Positions 1-6,804 are shown, counted from the first letter of the stretch. The stretch: 7,167 nt of DNA from Alphaproteobacteria bacterium (GCA_028280675.1 JANQLI010000038.1:1-7167); one strand, 5' to 3'. Notes: generated by a model not told the origin, from the sequence alone. Numbers and translations are program-made.

Positions 1-1250
1 GGAGAAGGTGTCATCAATTGCTCAGAGAGGCTCTCTTCGCTGCGCCCTCGGGTCATGGTGAGAACGCCAAAAGACGAAATGGCGCCGATAGTAACCGGAG
101 CAGAATCGCGCGCACATGCTGTTGCCAAAATCTCCCGAAGACGTTTTTTTTGTCGTGCGCCGTGTTGAGGGCCAGTCATATGAATAAAATCTATAATAAT
201 CACACCGCCTAACCGGCGAAGACGTAACTGACGGGCAATTTCTTCCGCCGCCTCACTATTCGTGATAAAAGCGGTATTTCCTTTTCCCCTGACAATATTT
301 GGACCGCTATTCACATCAATGGCCACAAGCGCCTCCGTTGGCTCTATACTGATCCAGCCACCCGATGGGAGCACCACACGCGTGGCGAGCGCCGTCTCTA
401 TACAGGCATCTATCGCGCTGACGTCAATACCACCTGCGTTCTCACCATTCTGCACCTTCGACAGATGATCTGGCATTTTCTCAGCAAGGTAAGCCTTAAC
501 ATCTTGTAGGGCTCTAGCCCCAGATACGGTGATATGTTGCGTATCGCCACACACATGATCGCGCAAAAGACGATGGATCGCGGTGTCGGGTGGCAAAAGC
601 GCAATGGGATCATGTGTTGTGTTGGCGGAGACGAGAAGTTGCCGCCACATTGTCAAGAGGGAGATGAGATCTTGTTTGATCTCTTCAGCATCTATGCCCC
701 GCGCCGCACTTCGTAACACCACTCCTACATCCATTCCAAATGCATTCTTGAGATGACGTTGCAGGTCTTTGCCCATACGTTTCAACGTTTTGCGCTCTTT
801 TTTATCCGTGATATGGCGTGAAACGGTCACCACACGCCGTGCCGGTGCAAGCACCGTATAACGGCCTGGAAGGGTGATGTCCGTTGTCACTTGTGGGCCT
901 TTATCCCCATGGGCGTCTTTGCGGACTTGCACGAAAGGCGCCTCCCCTTCAGAGACGCATGAGTCAATTGGAAGCTGACTTGCTGTCATAACGCCATCTT
1001 CGGCGAACCCACCGATGCGGTGTTGCGCGTGCCGCACGTGCAAAAATGCACTTATGTTTGCTGGCAGATCAATAAATGCGGCTTGTAAATGCGTCGCCAC
1101 CTCTTTGACCCGACCGACATAGATCGCGCCGACCAAGGAAGAATGCGTTGTAGAGTGCGTATGAAGATACAGCTCAACGATCTTTCCTTGCTCGATTAAG
1201 GCGCCGCGTGTGAACACCGGACCCTCTTCGATAAAAATGCTATTCTGCAT
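1..1250 (-). CDS. rng: Ribonuclease E/G family endoribonuclease, 3' end outside window
   Basis: Single-strand-specific endoribonuclease for rRNA processing and mRNA decay, acting in the cytoplasm. I translated the frame by hand from the ATG at 1250: it stays open for 416 codons to base 3 and leaves the window. An S1-like RNA-binding segment begins near residue 40 (GAIYVGRVKE, then AAFIDL). The DNase I-like catalytic part carries LVAIDVNSG, with D312 and N314 matching E. coli RNase E D303 and N305, and GGVIIIDFIHM, with D354 matching D346. EEIARQLRLRRLGG between them is typical of the family. The start overlaps the end of maf by 11 bases, and an AGG lies 9 bases upstream, so translation is probably coupled. 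The Zn-link CPxC motif of RNase E, if present, would lie beyond the edge. The family is certain; whether it should be called RNase G or a short RNase E cannot be decided without the C-terminus. Confidence 0.95.
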   Translation of the reverse strand, partial: MQNSIFIEEGPVFTRGALIEQGKIVELYLHTHSTTHSSLVGAIYVGRVKEVATHLQAAFIDLPANISAFLHVRHAQHRIGGFAEDGVMTASQLPIDSCVSEGEAPFVQVRKDAHGDKGPQVTTDITLPGRYTVLAPARRVVTVSRHITDKKERKTLKRMGKDLQRHLKNAFGMDVGVVLRSAARGIDAEEIKQDLISLLTMWRQLLVSANTTHDPIALLPPDTAIHRLLRDHVCGDTQHITVSGARALQDVKAYLAEKMPDHLSKVQNGENAGGIDVSAIDACIETALATRVVLPSGGWISIEPTEALVAIDVNSGPNIVRGKGNTAFITNSEAAEEIARQLRLRRLGGVIIIDFIHMTGPQHGARQKKRLREILATACARDSAPVTIGAISSFGVLTMTRGRSEESLSEQLMTPS

Positions 1251-1848
1251 TAAGTTTGACCTGCTCCACCACAGGATACCCGCAGCCCTTTAAAAGTTGA
1301 GATGTTTCAAACAACGGCAATCCGACCACATTCGAATATGATCCGTTGAGTGATTGAACGAACATCGCCGCGCGGCCCTGAATACCATACCCACCGGCTT
1401 TGCCCTGCCATTCTCCAGAGGAGAGATATGCGCTTATTTCACTCTCCGACAAGCGCTTTATGTGAACGCGTGTATCCACCAATCGTTCATTGTGCTGATT
1501 ATTTTGGTCGATCAAGCAAATCGCTGTATAGACGTGATGGGCGCGGCCTGAGAGCAACCGCAAACATGATACAGCCTCATTCTCATCTTTTGGCTTTGGC
1601 AGAATACGGCGTCCACATGCAACAATTGTGTCTGCAGCAAGTATTAACGAATCCTTATGCTGTGTGGCGATAGCGCGGGCTTTTTCGTGCGCAAGGCGCT
1701 TGACGAGTGGGCGCGGCAATTCATGAGGGCGCGCTGTTTCATCGATATTGGCAGGGAGAATAGCATCCGGCACCACGCCAATTTGCTTCAGCAGGGCCCG
1801 TCGCCGCGGACTTTCACTTGCAAGGATAAGGGATGGATGATCTGCCAT
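1240..1848 (-). CDS. maf: Maf family nucleoside triphosphate pyrophosphatase (YhdE-like)
   Basis: Cytoplasmic house-cleaning enzyme that hydrolyses non-canonical or excess nucleotides to monophosphate and pyrophosphate; YhdE-type members act on dTTP and UTP. The 202-residue length is normal. The N-terminal LILASESPRR phosphate-binding motif lies at residues 7-16. AADT places the catalytic Asp at residue 73. The later block around residues 144-180 (EWQGKAGGYGIQG, then NGSYSNVVGLPL) resembles YhdE more than YceF, so dTTP/UTP activity is inferred rather than m7GTP. The ATG at 1848 lies 14 bases after the infA stop. The ribosome site is weak (AAGA about 11 bases upstream), suggesting coupled translation from infA. 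The 3' end overlaps the ribonuclease gene by 11 bases. Confidence 0.95.
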   Translation of the reverse strand: MADHPSLILASESPRRRALLKQIGVVPDAILPANIDETARPHELPRPLVKRLAHEKARAIATQHKDSLILAADTIVACGRRILPKPKDENEAVSCLRLLSGRAHHVYTAICLIDQNNQHNERLVDTRVHIKRLSESEISAYLSSGEWQGKAGGYGIQGRAAMFVQSLNGSYSNVVGLPLFETSQLLKGCGYPVVEQVKLNAE

Positions 1849-1862
1849 CAGGCATGGATCTT

Positions 1863-2081
1863 TTATTTGTATCGATAGGTGATACGACCCTTGGTCAAGT
1901 CATATGGGGTCATTTCGACCAACACTTTATCGCCTGCAAGAACCCGGATACGATTTTTACGCATCTTCCCGGCAGTGTGAGCAATGATCTCATGGCCATT
2001 TTCCAGCTCCACGCGAAAGGTTGCGTTGGGCAACAATTCTGTCACCGTGCCAGGAAATTCAAGAAGCTCTTCTTTTGCCAT
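1863..2081 (-). CDS. infA: Translation initiation factor IF-1
   Basis: A single OB-fold protein that binds the ribosomal A site during initiation together with IF-2 and IF-3. The product is 72 residues, exactly the usual bacterial length. It opens with MAKEELLEFPGTVTELLPNA, contains ENGHEIIAHTAGKMRKNRIRV, and ends in the typical GRITYRYK. A strong ribosome site (GAAAGG, 6 bases before ATG) fixes the start at 2081. The 131 bases upstream are free of genes and carry inverted repeats, so infA and the genes after it (maf, ribonuclease) may have a separate leader or promoter. Identification is certain. Confidence 0.99.
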   Translation of the reverse strand: MAKEELLEFPGTVTELLPNATFRVELENGHEIIAHTAGKMRKNRIRVLAGDKVLVEMTPYDLTKGRITYRYK

Positions 2082-2087
2082 ATTTAA

Positions 2088-2093
2088 CCTTTC
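2088..2093 (-). promoter_or_regulatory. infA ribosome binding site
   Basis: GAAAGG read on the minus strand, with a 6-base spacer to the infA ATG. It is one of the strongest Shine-Dalgarno matches in the window and decides the infA start. It lies only 5 bases from the foot of the large inverted repeat at 2099-2151, so folding of that leader could affect access. Confidence 0.75.
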
Positions 2094-2098
2094 AGCAA

Positions 2099-2151
2099 TT
2101 TGGCCGGAGAATGCGTATCTCGCCCCAGAAAATCAAGCCCTTCCGGCCAAA
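2099..2151 (-). repeat. 10-base inverted repeat in infA leader
   Basis: The arms TTTGGCCGGA (2099-2108) and TCCGGCCAAA (2142-2151) are perfect complements separated by 33 bases. In the infA transcript this would form a GC-rich stem closing a large loop just before the ribosome binding site. No U-run follows on the minus strand, so it is not a standard terminator. A role as a leader structure or protein site is inference. Confidence 0.55.
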
Positions 2152-2175
2152 AACAGCGCAAAAAACTCTGTTTTT
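2149..2175 (-). repeat. 8-base inverted repeat upstream of infA
   Basis: The arms AAAAACAG (2149-2156) and CTGTTTTT (2168-2175) are perfect complements around an 11-base loop. The loop itself holds a run of six T on the minus strand. The stem is AT-rich and probably weak. It could be a poor intrinsic terminator after the phosphatase gene. It shares bases 2149-2151 with the larger inverted repeat, so the two stems compete at their edge. Confidence 0.4.
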
Positions 2176-2212
2176 CCCTTTGAATGGCACATTTACCGCT
2201 AAATTTTGCAAT

Positions 2213-2662
2213 TTAGGGCCACTTTACGTCCATGATGGTCATGATACGCATCTGCAAATCGTCTCTGACGTGGCGAAAAGCATCCAGGATGTGTTCGCGA
2301 TGCCCTTGCGCGAGTAACGGATCATAGGTGGGCCAGTATAAAACATCGCAGTCATGGTTACGGGTGAGTTCGACCGCACTATGTTGCGCTTCAGGTGTTA
2401 GCGAAATAATCCAGTCAAAGGCAGGATCTTCGAGATCTTGAAACGTACGCGGACTATGCGCCGCTATATCGATACCAATTTCCTGCATCACAGAAATCGC
2501 GAAACCATTGACCTCGCCAGTGCGCACCCCACAGGATTCAACATGCACATCCCGCCCAAAGGCTTGCCGCATAATGCCTTCAGCCATAGGTGAGCGAATG
2601 GCATTTGTATTACACGCAAACAATACGGACCCCGGAGGGTAAATCATTGGGGTTTCGGACAT
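2213..2662 (-). CDS. Low-molecular-weight protein-tyrosine-phosphatase fold protein (ArsC-like)
   Basis: The product has 149 residues and the low-molecular-weight phosphatase/arsenate reductase fold. The P-loop is ACNTNAIRSPMAE, with nucleophile C17 and R23 in CX5RS spacing and N20 conserved. The candidate general acid is D114 in YDPLLAQG, followed by a C-terminal helix (HILDAFRHVRDDL). Relative to the classical CxGNxCRS loop, the Gly is Thr and the second Cys is Ile, so its substrate (phosphotyrosine or another phosphoester) is not settled. I see no full redox cysteine set for arsenate reduction beyond C17, C44 and C105. The ATG at 2662 lies 3 bases after the UPF0262 stop, and AAGG 8 bases before it overlaps the end of that gene, so the two are co-translated. 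The TAA at 2213-2215 ends the segment before the infA leader. Confidence 0.88.
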   Translation of the reverse strand: MSETPMIYPPGSVLFACNTNAIRSPMAEGIMRQAFGRDVHVESCGVRTGEVNGFAISVMQEIGIDIAAHSPRTFQDLEDPAFDWIISLTPEAQHSAVELTRNHDCDVLYWPTYDPLLAQGHREHILDAFRHVRDDLQMRIMTIMDVKWP

Positions 2663-2665
2663 CGC

Positions 2666-3166
2666 TTACACCTTGATGTGAAGGACGGTGATCAGCGTGA
2701 AAAGACGTCTCGTAGTGTCAAAATCCATCTCAATCTTACCGCTCAAACGGTCTTTGAGGATTTCAGCCCCTTCATTATGAAGGCCGCGGCGTCCCATATC
2801 GATGGCCTCAATTTGGGAGGGCGTCGCATTCCGGATGGCATCATGATAGCTTTCACACATCATAAAATAGTCTTTGATAATGCGCCGGAAAGGTGTGAGG
2901 GACAGCAAGATCTGACGGACTGTCGTGTCATCCTCTCTGCGTATGTCGAAAACCAATCGTTTTTCAGCAATACTTAAGTGAAGATGGTAGGGTCCCGATG
3001 GTGTATCAATTGGGGCAAAATAATTCTGCTCTAAGAGATCAAAGATAGCGACCTTTCGCTCATGCTCAATATCTGCATTCGTGTGCACAAGTGTTTCTTC
3101 GTCTAATTGGACATCTGTTAGACGGGACATCTTTTCAGCGCTGTGCTCATCCCTTGAGTCACTCAT
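2666..3166 (-). CDS. UPF0262 family conserved protein of unknown function
   Basis: 166 residues matching the alphaproteobacterial UPF0262 family. Recognisable blocks are DIEHERKVAIFDLLEQNYF (33-51), PYHLHLSIAEKRLVFDIR, ILLSLTPFRRIIKDYFMMCESY, ATPSQIEAIDMGRRGLHNEG and the C-terminal RLFTLITVLHI. There are no obvious membrane segments or signal peptide, so it is probably cytoplasmic. No enzymatic motif is recognised. The ATG at 3166 has only a weak GGA 9 bases upstream. The internal ATG at codon 13 (MSRLTDVQLDEE) is a plausible alternative, because family similarity begins about there. Its 3-base gap to the phosphatase gene suggests a functional link with it. Confidence 0.92.
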   Translation of the reverse strand: MSDSRDEHSAEKMSRLTDVQLDEETLVHTNADIEHERKVAIFDLLEQNYFAPIDTPSGPYHLHLSIAEKRLVFDIRREDDTTVRQILLSLTPFRRIIKDYFMMCESYHDAIRNATPSQIEAIDMGRRGLHNEGAEILKDRLSGKIEMDFDTTRRLFTLITVLHIKV

Positions 3167-3247
3167 TGCTCAATCCAGGCTTCATCTCATCCTACTGCCG
3201 ACGCAATATTACGTGGTCAGCATAGAACGGTATCAGAAATTGGTCAT

Positions 3248-4552
3248 CTATCTGTTAAGACGAATAGAGACAGAAAGGCCGTGGGCGCCAAGCCCTTCTT
3301 CCTCAGCCAAGGTTATAGCCGCAGGGCCAATGGCAGCAAGGCTATCCGCATCACATTTCACCAATGATGTGCGTTTTAAGAAGTCGAGTGTCGAAAGACC
3401 CGACGCATAACGCGCACTACGGGCCGTCGGCAGCACGTGATTGGTTCCCGCGACATAATCGCCAATGGCTTCGGGAGTATAGCGTCCGAGGAACATCGCT
3501 CCCGCATTGGTGATTCGACGCCCTAACCGATCCGGATCCTCTGTCGCGATCTCAAGATGTTCAGGCGCTAAGCGGTCGATGAGAGGCACGGCATCTTCAA
3601 GCGTATTGACAATGATCACCGCGCCAAAGTCTTCCCAGCTCGCACGGGCAATATCTGCGCGCTGCAATGTTGCGAGATGTCCTTCAACGACCTCACAAAC
3701 AGCTTTCGCGAAGGATGCGTCATTGGTTATTAAAATGGATTGGGCAGACTCGTCATGTTCCGCCTGGCTTAGCAAATCTGCTGCGACCCAAGCAGGGTCA
3801 TTGCCGCTATCGGCCACAACTAAAATTTCCGAAGGCCCAGCAATCATATCAATGCCAACAGTACCAAAAACTTGGCGTTTCGCGGCTGCGACATAGGCAT
3901 TGCCCGGACCGACAATTTTATCGACGGGTTGAATGGTGTCTGTCCCATATGCTAATGCGCCTACCGCTTGCGCGCCACCGACACGATAAATTTCAGTCAC
4001 ACCAGCAATGTTCGCAGCGGCAAGCACCAAGGAATTCATCGCGCCATCAGGTGTAGGCACAACCATCACCAGACGCTTTACCCCCGCGACTTTCGCTGGA
4101 ATAGCATTCATCAGCACAGAGCTTGGATAGGCAGCCGTTCCGCCTGGCACGTAAAGACCAACGGCTTGTATGGCTGTCCAACGGTGACCTAACTCAACAC
4201 CTTGCTCATCAGTAAACTGATCGTCTTCTGGCATCTGACGCCGATGATATGCTTCGATCCGCTCCGCCGCAACACGCAAGGCTGCTAACGAGTCTTCCGC
4301 ACACTGTGATAAGGCTTGCGCGATCTCATCCTGAGAGATGCGTAAGGTGACATTTGAAAAATTTAAGCGATCAAACTTCTCAGTATAACGCTTCAAGGCA
4401 ATATCGCCTTGCTCTGCTATATCTGAGAGAATTTTTGCGACCGCATCATTCACATCCACAGAAACTTCGCGCTTGGCATGAAGCAAGGCCTCAAACGATG
4501 CTTCAAAATCCGCGTCGTTCTGATTCAGCCATGTGACTTTACTTTTTGACAT
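3248..4552 (-). CDS. hisD: Histidinol dehydrogenase
   Basis: Zinc- and NAD-dependent enzyme that oxidises L-histidinol through histidinal to L-histidine, the last two steps of the pathway, in the cytoplasm as a homodimer. From the ATG at 4552 the product has 434 residues, the usual length. VGLYVPGGTAAYPSSVLMN and VDKIVGPGNAYVAAAKRQVFG are family signatures. The zinc ligands appear to be Q263 and H266 (LLSQAEHD), D365 (IGDYVAGTNH) and H424 (GLGAHGLSV). The catalytic Glu-His pair is E331-H332 in APEHLEI. An in-frame ATG at 4603 would add 17 residues without family similarity and deepen the overlap to 65 bases, so I prefer 4552. That start overlaps the end of DUF2948 by 14 bases with a GGA 8 bases upstream. 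No other his genes are in the window. Confidence 0.97.
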   Translation of the reverse strand: MSKSKVTWLNQNDADFEASFEALLHAKREVSVDVNDAVAKILSDIAEQGDIALKRYTEKFDRLNFSNVTLRISQDEIAQALSQCAEDSLAALRVAAERIEAYHRRQMPEDDQFTDEQGVELGHRWTAIQAVGLYVPGGTAAYPSSVLMNAIPAKVAGVKRLVMVVPTPDGAMNSLVLAAANIAGVTEIYRVGGAQAVGALAYGTDTIQPVDKIVGPGNAYVAAAKRQVFGTVGIDMIAGPSEILVVADSGNDPAWVAADLLSQAEHDESAQSILITNDASFAKAVCEVVEGHLATLQRADIARASWEDFGAVIIVNTLEDAVPLIDRLAPEHLEIATEDPDRLGRRITNAGAMFLGRYTPEAIGDYVAGTNHVLPTARSARYASGLSTLDFLKRTSLVKCDADSLAAIGPAAITLAEEEGLGAHGLSVSIRLNR

Positions 4553-5018
4553 TGTTGTCATCCACTTCATGCTCTGGGAGATTCTGTGTTTTCCAAGGTT
4601 CACTTATATCTTGCAATGATGCATTCACGCATTCAGCTTCAATTTGAATCGTACCACCACCAGCAAATGCAAGGGTAACCAATTGATACCCATCTTCCAT
4701 GTCTTCAACTGTCAAACTCAACAATGATAGAACAGCGTCTTTCTTATCTAGGGCAATATACTGGGATCGCACTTTGCGAACATCCTCAAAATGCAGCCCC
4801 GTTTGTACGCGATGATAGATTGGCTTTCCAAACAGTGATTTTTTTGTCTTTGTTTCCTTGAGCTCTTCCCAACAAAACCGGTTTAAGACAGCCGCAAATC
4901 GATGCTGGCGCGATTGGTAGACCATATCGCCAACATGCAAGAGAGCATCTTGCAACGCTGCCGATATAACGGCGAGATCATCTTGATCATGCGCCAGCAA
5001 TCGCAATGGTGTTCTCAC
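4539..5018 (-). CDS. DUF2948 family protein of unknown function
   Basis: 159 residues matching the alphaproteobacterial DUF2948 family. The N-terminus (LRLLAHDQDDLAVISAALQD, residues 5-24) is followed by VGDMVY, RFAAVLNRFCWEE, TGLHFEDVRKVRS, VLSLLSLTVED and TLAFAGGGTIQIEAECVNA. It looks soluble with mixed beta content; I see no catalytic motif. The start codon is GTG at 5018, supported by AAGGG 9 bases upstream. It sits between murA (93-base gap) and hisD (14-base overlap), the position it commonly has in this class. The function is unknown. The charged tail after about residue 145 is not part of the conserved core. Confidence 0.9.
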   Translation of the reverse strand: MRTPLRLLAHDQDDLAVISAALQDALLHVGDMVYQSRQHRFAAVLNRFCWEELKETKTKKSLFGKPIYHRVQTGLHFEDVRKVRSQYIALDKKDAVLSLLSLTVEDMEDGYQLVTLAFAGGGTIQIEAECVNASLQDISEPWKTQNLPEHEVDDNNVKK

Positions 5019-5027
5019 CGGTTTTAT

Positions 5028-5032
5028 CCCTT
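5028..5032 (-). promoter_or_regulatory. Ribosome binding site fixing the GTG start of DUF2948
   Basis: AAGGG on the minus strand, 9 bases before the GTG at 5018. There is no competing ATG at a suitable distance, and conserved family sequence begins within a few residues of the GTG. The non-ATG start is therefore well supported. Confidence 0.65.
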
Positions 5033-5111
5033 TTTGCTGTATAACGTCGGATCATGTGGCTCTTACATAACGAAAACGCTGAAAAAGGCCAAGAGAATCG
5101 TATGCACGCGG

Positions 5112-6398
5112 CTATTCTTTAATACGCTCAATGGAAGCCCCACAGGCCCCAAGTTTTTCTTCAATGCGCTCGAAACCACGATCGAGGTGGTACACCCGGT
5201 TGACCACTGTTTCGCCCTCCGCCGCCATGGCTGCAAGGACAAGGCTCACGGATGCGCGCAAATCTGTCGCCATGACTTGCGCGCCTTTGAGATGATCGAC
5301 GCCCTTGACGTGAGCCATTTGTCCATCAACGGTTATATCCGCCCCCATACGCGTGAGTTCAGGCACGTGCATAAAGCGATTTTCAAAGATAACTTCTTTA
5401 ATATGGGATGTGCCAATCGCTGTGCTCATTAGGGCCATGAATTGCGCTTGCAGGTCCGTCGGAAATCCAGGGTAAGGCTCTGTCTCAATATCGACAGCTT
5501 TATGGCGTCCGCCTTTATCCGAAACAAAAAGGCCATCTTCAGTTTCTTCCACATGGATGCCCGCTTGACGCAGCACAGGGAGAAGGGCGCCAATGAGATC
5601 GACCCGCGCGCCTTTGAGAAACACAGACCCCCCTGCCATCGCAGGAGCCATCGCATATGTGCCGGTTTCAATCCGGTCTGGCAGCACACGGTGATGCGCA
5701 GCATGTAATCTGTCTTGTCCTTGGACATGAATCGTCGAGGTCCCGTGTCCTTCGATCTGCGCTCCCATGGCGATGAGGCATTCCGCAAGGTCCGAGATTT
5801 CGGGCTCTCTCGCAACATTCTCAAGGACTGTTTCGCCGCGCGCAAGAGATGCCGCCATGAGGGCGTTTTCTGTCGCCCCAACCGAGACAAAAGGAAATGC
5901 CACCCGTGCCCCGGTCAGGCCATAGGGCGCCTTTGCTGAAACGTAACCTTCTTCGAGCACAATCTCTGCCCCCATCGCTTCGAGGGCCTTGAGGTGCAAG
6001 TCCACAGGCCGCGCGCCAATCGCACAGCCTCCTGGCAGTGAGACACGCGCCTGTCCAGCTCTCGCGAGCAAAGGGCCGAAGACAAGAAAACTGGCGCGCA
6101 TTTTCCGCACAATGTCATAAGGCGCTTCGGTGCTTGTAACATTCCTTGTTGTCAGCGTGAGTAAACGACCGTCTTCAGAGCCTGCTTTGGGATTCCCATT
6201 GATATTGAGCTCAACACCGAATTGCGCCAATAGCTTTGCCATCTGGCTGATATCAACAAGGTGGGGAATATTGGCAAGCTCAAGGGATTCATCCGTAAGG
6301 AGAGTCGCCACCATCAGGGGCAGCGCCGCATTTTTCGCGCCACTGATATGTATGTCGCCATTGAGAGGGTGTCCGCCGCGAACAAGAATACGATCCAT
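5112..6398 (-). CDS. murA: UDP-N-acetylglucosamine 1-carboxyvinyltransferase
   Basis: Transfers enolpyruvate from phosphoenolpyruvate to UDP-GlcNAc, the first committed step of peptidoglycan synthesis, in the cytoplasm. With the ATG at 6398 the product has 428 residues (E. coli 419). K22 and N23 in SGAKNA then fall at the same numbers as in E. coli. The PEP-binding cysteine is C125 in LPGGCAIG; a Cys here predicts fosfomycin sensitivity of the enzyme. The general-base region YPGFPTDLQAQF carries D315. A TTG four codons upstream (6410) is possible, but its AAGGA is only 2 bases away; the ATG has a weak GAG at 7 bases. The start is thus moderately sure and the identity certain. The upstream neighbour is a small basic-protein gene 69 bases away. 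Confidence 0.98.
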   Translation of the reverse strand: MDRILVRGGHPLNGDIHISGAKNAALPLMVATLLTDESLELANIPHLVDISQMAKLLAQFGVELNINGNPKAGSEDGRLLTLTTRNVTSTEAPYDIVRKMRASFLVFGPLLARAGQARVSLPGGCAIGARPVDLHLKALEAMGAEIVLEEGYVSAKAPYGLTGARVAFPFVSVGATENALMAASLARGETVLENVAREPEISDLAECLIAMGAQIEGHGTSTIHVQGQDRLHAAHHRVLPDRIETGTYAMAPAMAGGSVFLKGARVDLIGALLPVLRQAGIHVEETEDGLFVSDKGGRHKAVDIETEPYPGFPTDLQAQFMALMSTAIGTSHIKEVIFENRFMHVPELTRMGADITVDGQMAHVKGVDHLKGAQVMATDLRASVSLVLAAMAAEGETVVNRVYHLDRGFERIEEKLGACGASIERIKE

Positions 6399-6467
6399 AA
6401 TGTTACTCAATATCCTTCTTGGCTGTCTGGCTACACACTGTGCGCTGTGTCGTCACTGCAAGACGGC

Positions 6468-6635
6468 TTATGATTGGGAAGGGGACGATGAGGTGTCTTT
6501 CCTCGCACGGCTTTGGGCTTTGCGGCGGCGAAGATTGGCGCGCAATGCTTCAGCTTGACGCGCAGCACGGGCGTCTTGTTTACTCGGAGGGGCCTCCGAT
6601 TTTGGCTCATTTTTAGCGTTTTCGCTCATCGTCAT
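6468..6635 (-). CDS. Small basic protein (55 residues) encoded upstream of murA
   Basis: I found this frame by reading the minus strand; it is only 55 codons. After an N-terminal polar, Pro/Ser-rich stretch (residues 1-20), it has a strongly basic, Arg/Ala-rich predicted helix (DARAARQAEALRANLRRRKA, 21-40), then a Ser-rich tail ending at TAA. The start at 6635 has GAAGG 5 bases upstream; a second ATG two codons in (6629) is less well spaced. Small proteins with a similar ALRANLRRRKAQ-type motif before murA are, as I recall, common in alphaproteobacteria and annotated as hypothetical. No function is known to me. The basic helix could contact RNA, DNA or acidic lipid, but that is a guess. It is followed by murA after 69 bases, so the two are likely co-transcribed. 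Confidence 0.75.
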   Translation of the reverse strand: MTMSENAKNEPKSEAPPSKQDARAARQAEALRANLRRRKAQSRARKDTSSSPSQS

Positions 6636-6662
6636 GGCAGCCTTCATCTGTGGCAGGCTCGT

Positions 6663-6692
6663 TTGATAGCCCAGCTCGCTTCAGAGAAGCAA
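6663..6692 (-). promoter_or_regulatory. Candidate promoter for the leftward operon
   Basis: On the minus strand TTGCTT (6692-6687) and TATCAA (6668-6663) are separated by 18 bases. Each is a partial match to the -35 and -10 consensus. It would start transcription about 20 bases before the small pre-murA gene. It is assigned by position and hexamer similarity only. Confidence 0.3.
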
Positions 6693-6745
6693 GACATGGT
6701 GTCAGGAGAAAGGCCAGGGGGTGCAAAAAAATGGGCAAATGGGCG

Positions 6746-6760
6746 AAAATCAGGGATTTT
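6746..6760. repeat. Short inverted repeat in divergent control region
   Basis: AAAATC and GATTTT form a perfect 6-base inverted repeat around AGG. Just to the left are two ATGGGC copies 8 bases apart (6731-6736 and 6739-6744) and a run of seven A. This lies between the leftward operon and the tRNA gene. It could be a regulator site, or chance in AT-rich DNA. Confidence 0.3.
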
Positions 6761-6775
6761 GCGATGAAATCTCCC

Positions 6776-6804
6776 TTCCCATCCGTCCATCCATAGGGTA
6801 TAGA
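6776..6804 (+). promoter_or_regulatory. Candidate promoter for tRNA-Thr
   Basis: TTCCCA (6776-6781) and TATAGA (6799-6804) are 17 bases apart, each matching 4 of 6 consensus bases. The leader to the tRNA would be about 43 bases. A perfect 6-base inverted repeat (TGGACC 6824-6829, GGTCCA 6838-6843) lies within that leader. The call is weak and rests on spacing. Confidence 0.25.

Noticed and set aside
18..212. 64-codon plus-strand frame at the left edge
   Set aside because: It is antisense to the catalytic region of the ribonuclease gene and has no recognisable features.
2199..2216. 7-base AT-rich hairpin with GCAA loop at the phosphatase stop codon as an intrinsic terminator
   Set aside because: The stem contains one GC pair, and no U-run follows on the minus strand, so termination is unlikely. 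It is kept only as part of the infA leader observation.
2678..2977. 99-codon open frame on the plus strand opposite UPF0262
   Set aside because: It is antisense to a conserved gene, with no ribosome site of note and no domain.
3507..3896. 129-codon open frame on the plus strand
   Set aside because: It lies wholly inside hisD on the opposite strand. Its sequence is Ser/Arg-rich with no family resemblance, so it is an antisense shadow.
4553..4603. Upstream hisD start adding 17 residues
   Set aside because: It would create a 65-base overlap with DUF2948, and the added residues do not resemble HisD proteins. The 4552 start gives the normal 434-residue length.
4902..5432. 176-codon open frame on the plus strand
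   Set aside because: It is antisense to the start of DUF2948 and the end of murA, both firmly identified. The peptide shows no recognisable domain.
5429..5890. 153-codon open frame on the minus strand
   Set aside because: It is an alternative frame within murA; the murA frame carries all the conserved residues.
6399..6410. TTG start of murA four codons upstream
   Set aside because: The AAGGA lies only 2 bases from the TTG. The ATG at 6398 puts the active-site Lys and Asn at 22 and 23, as in E. coli. The TTG is not fully excluded.
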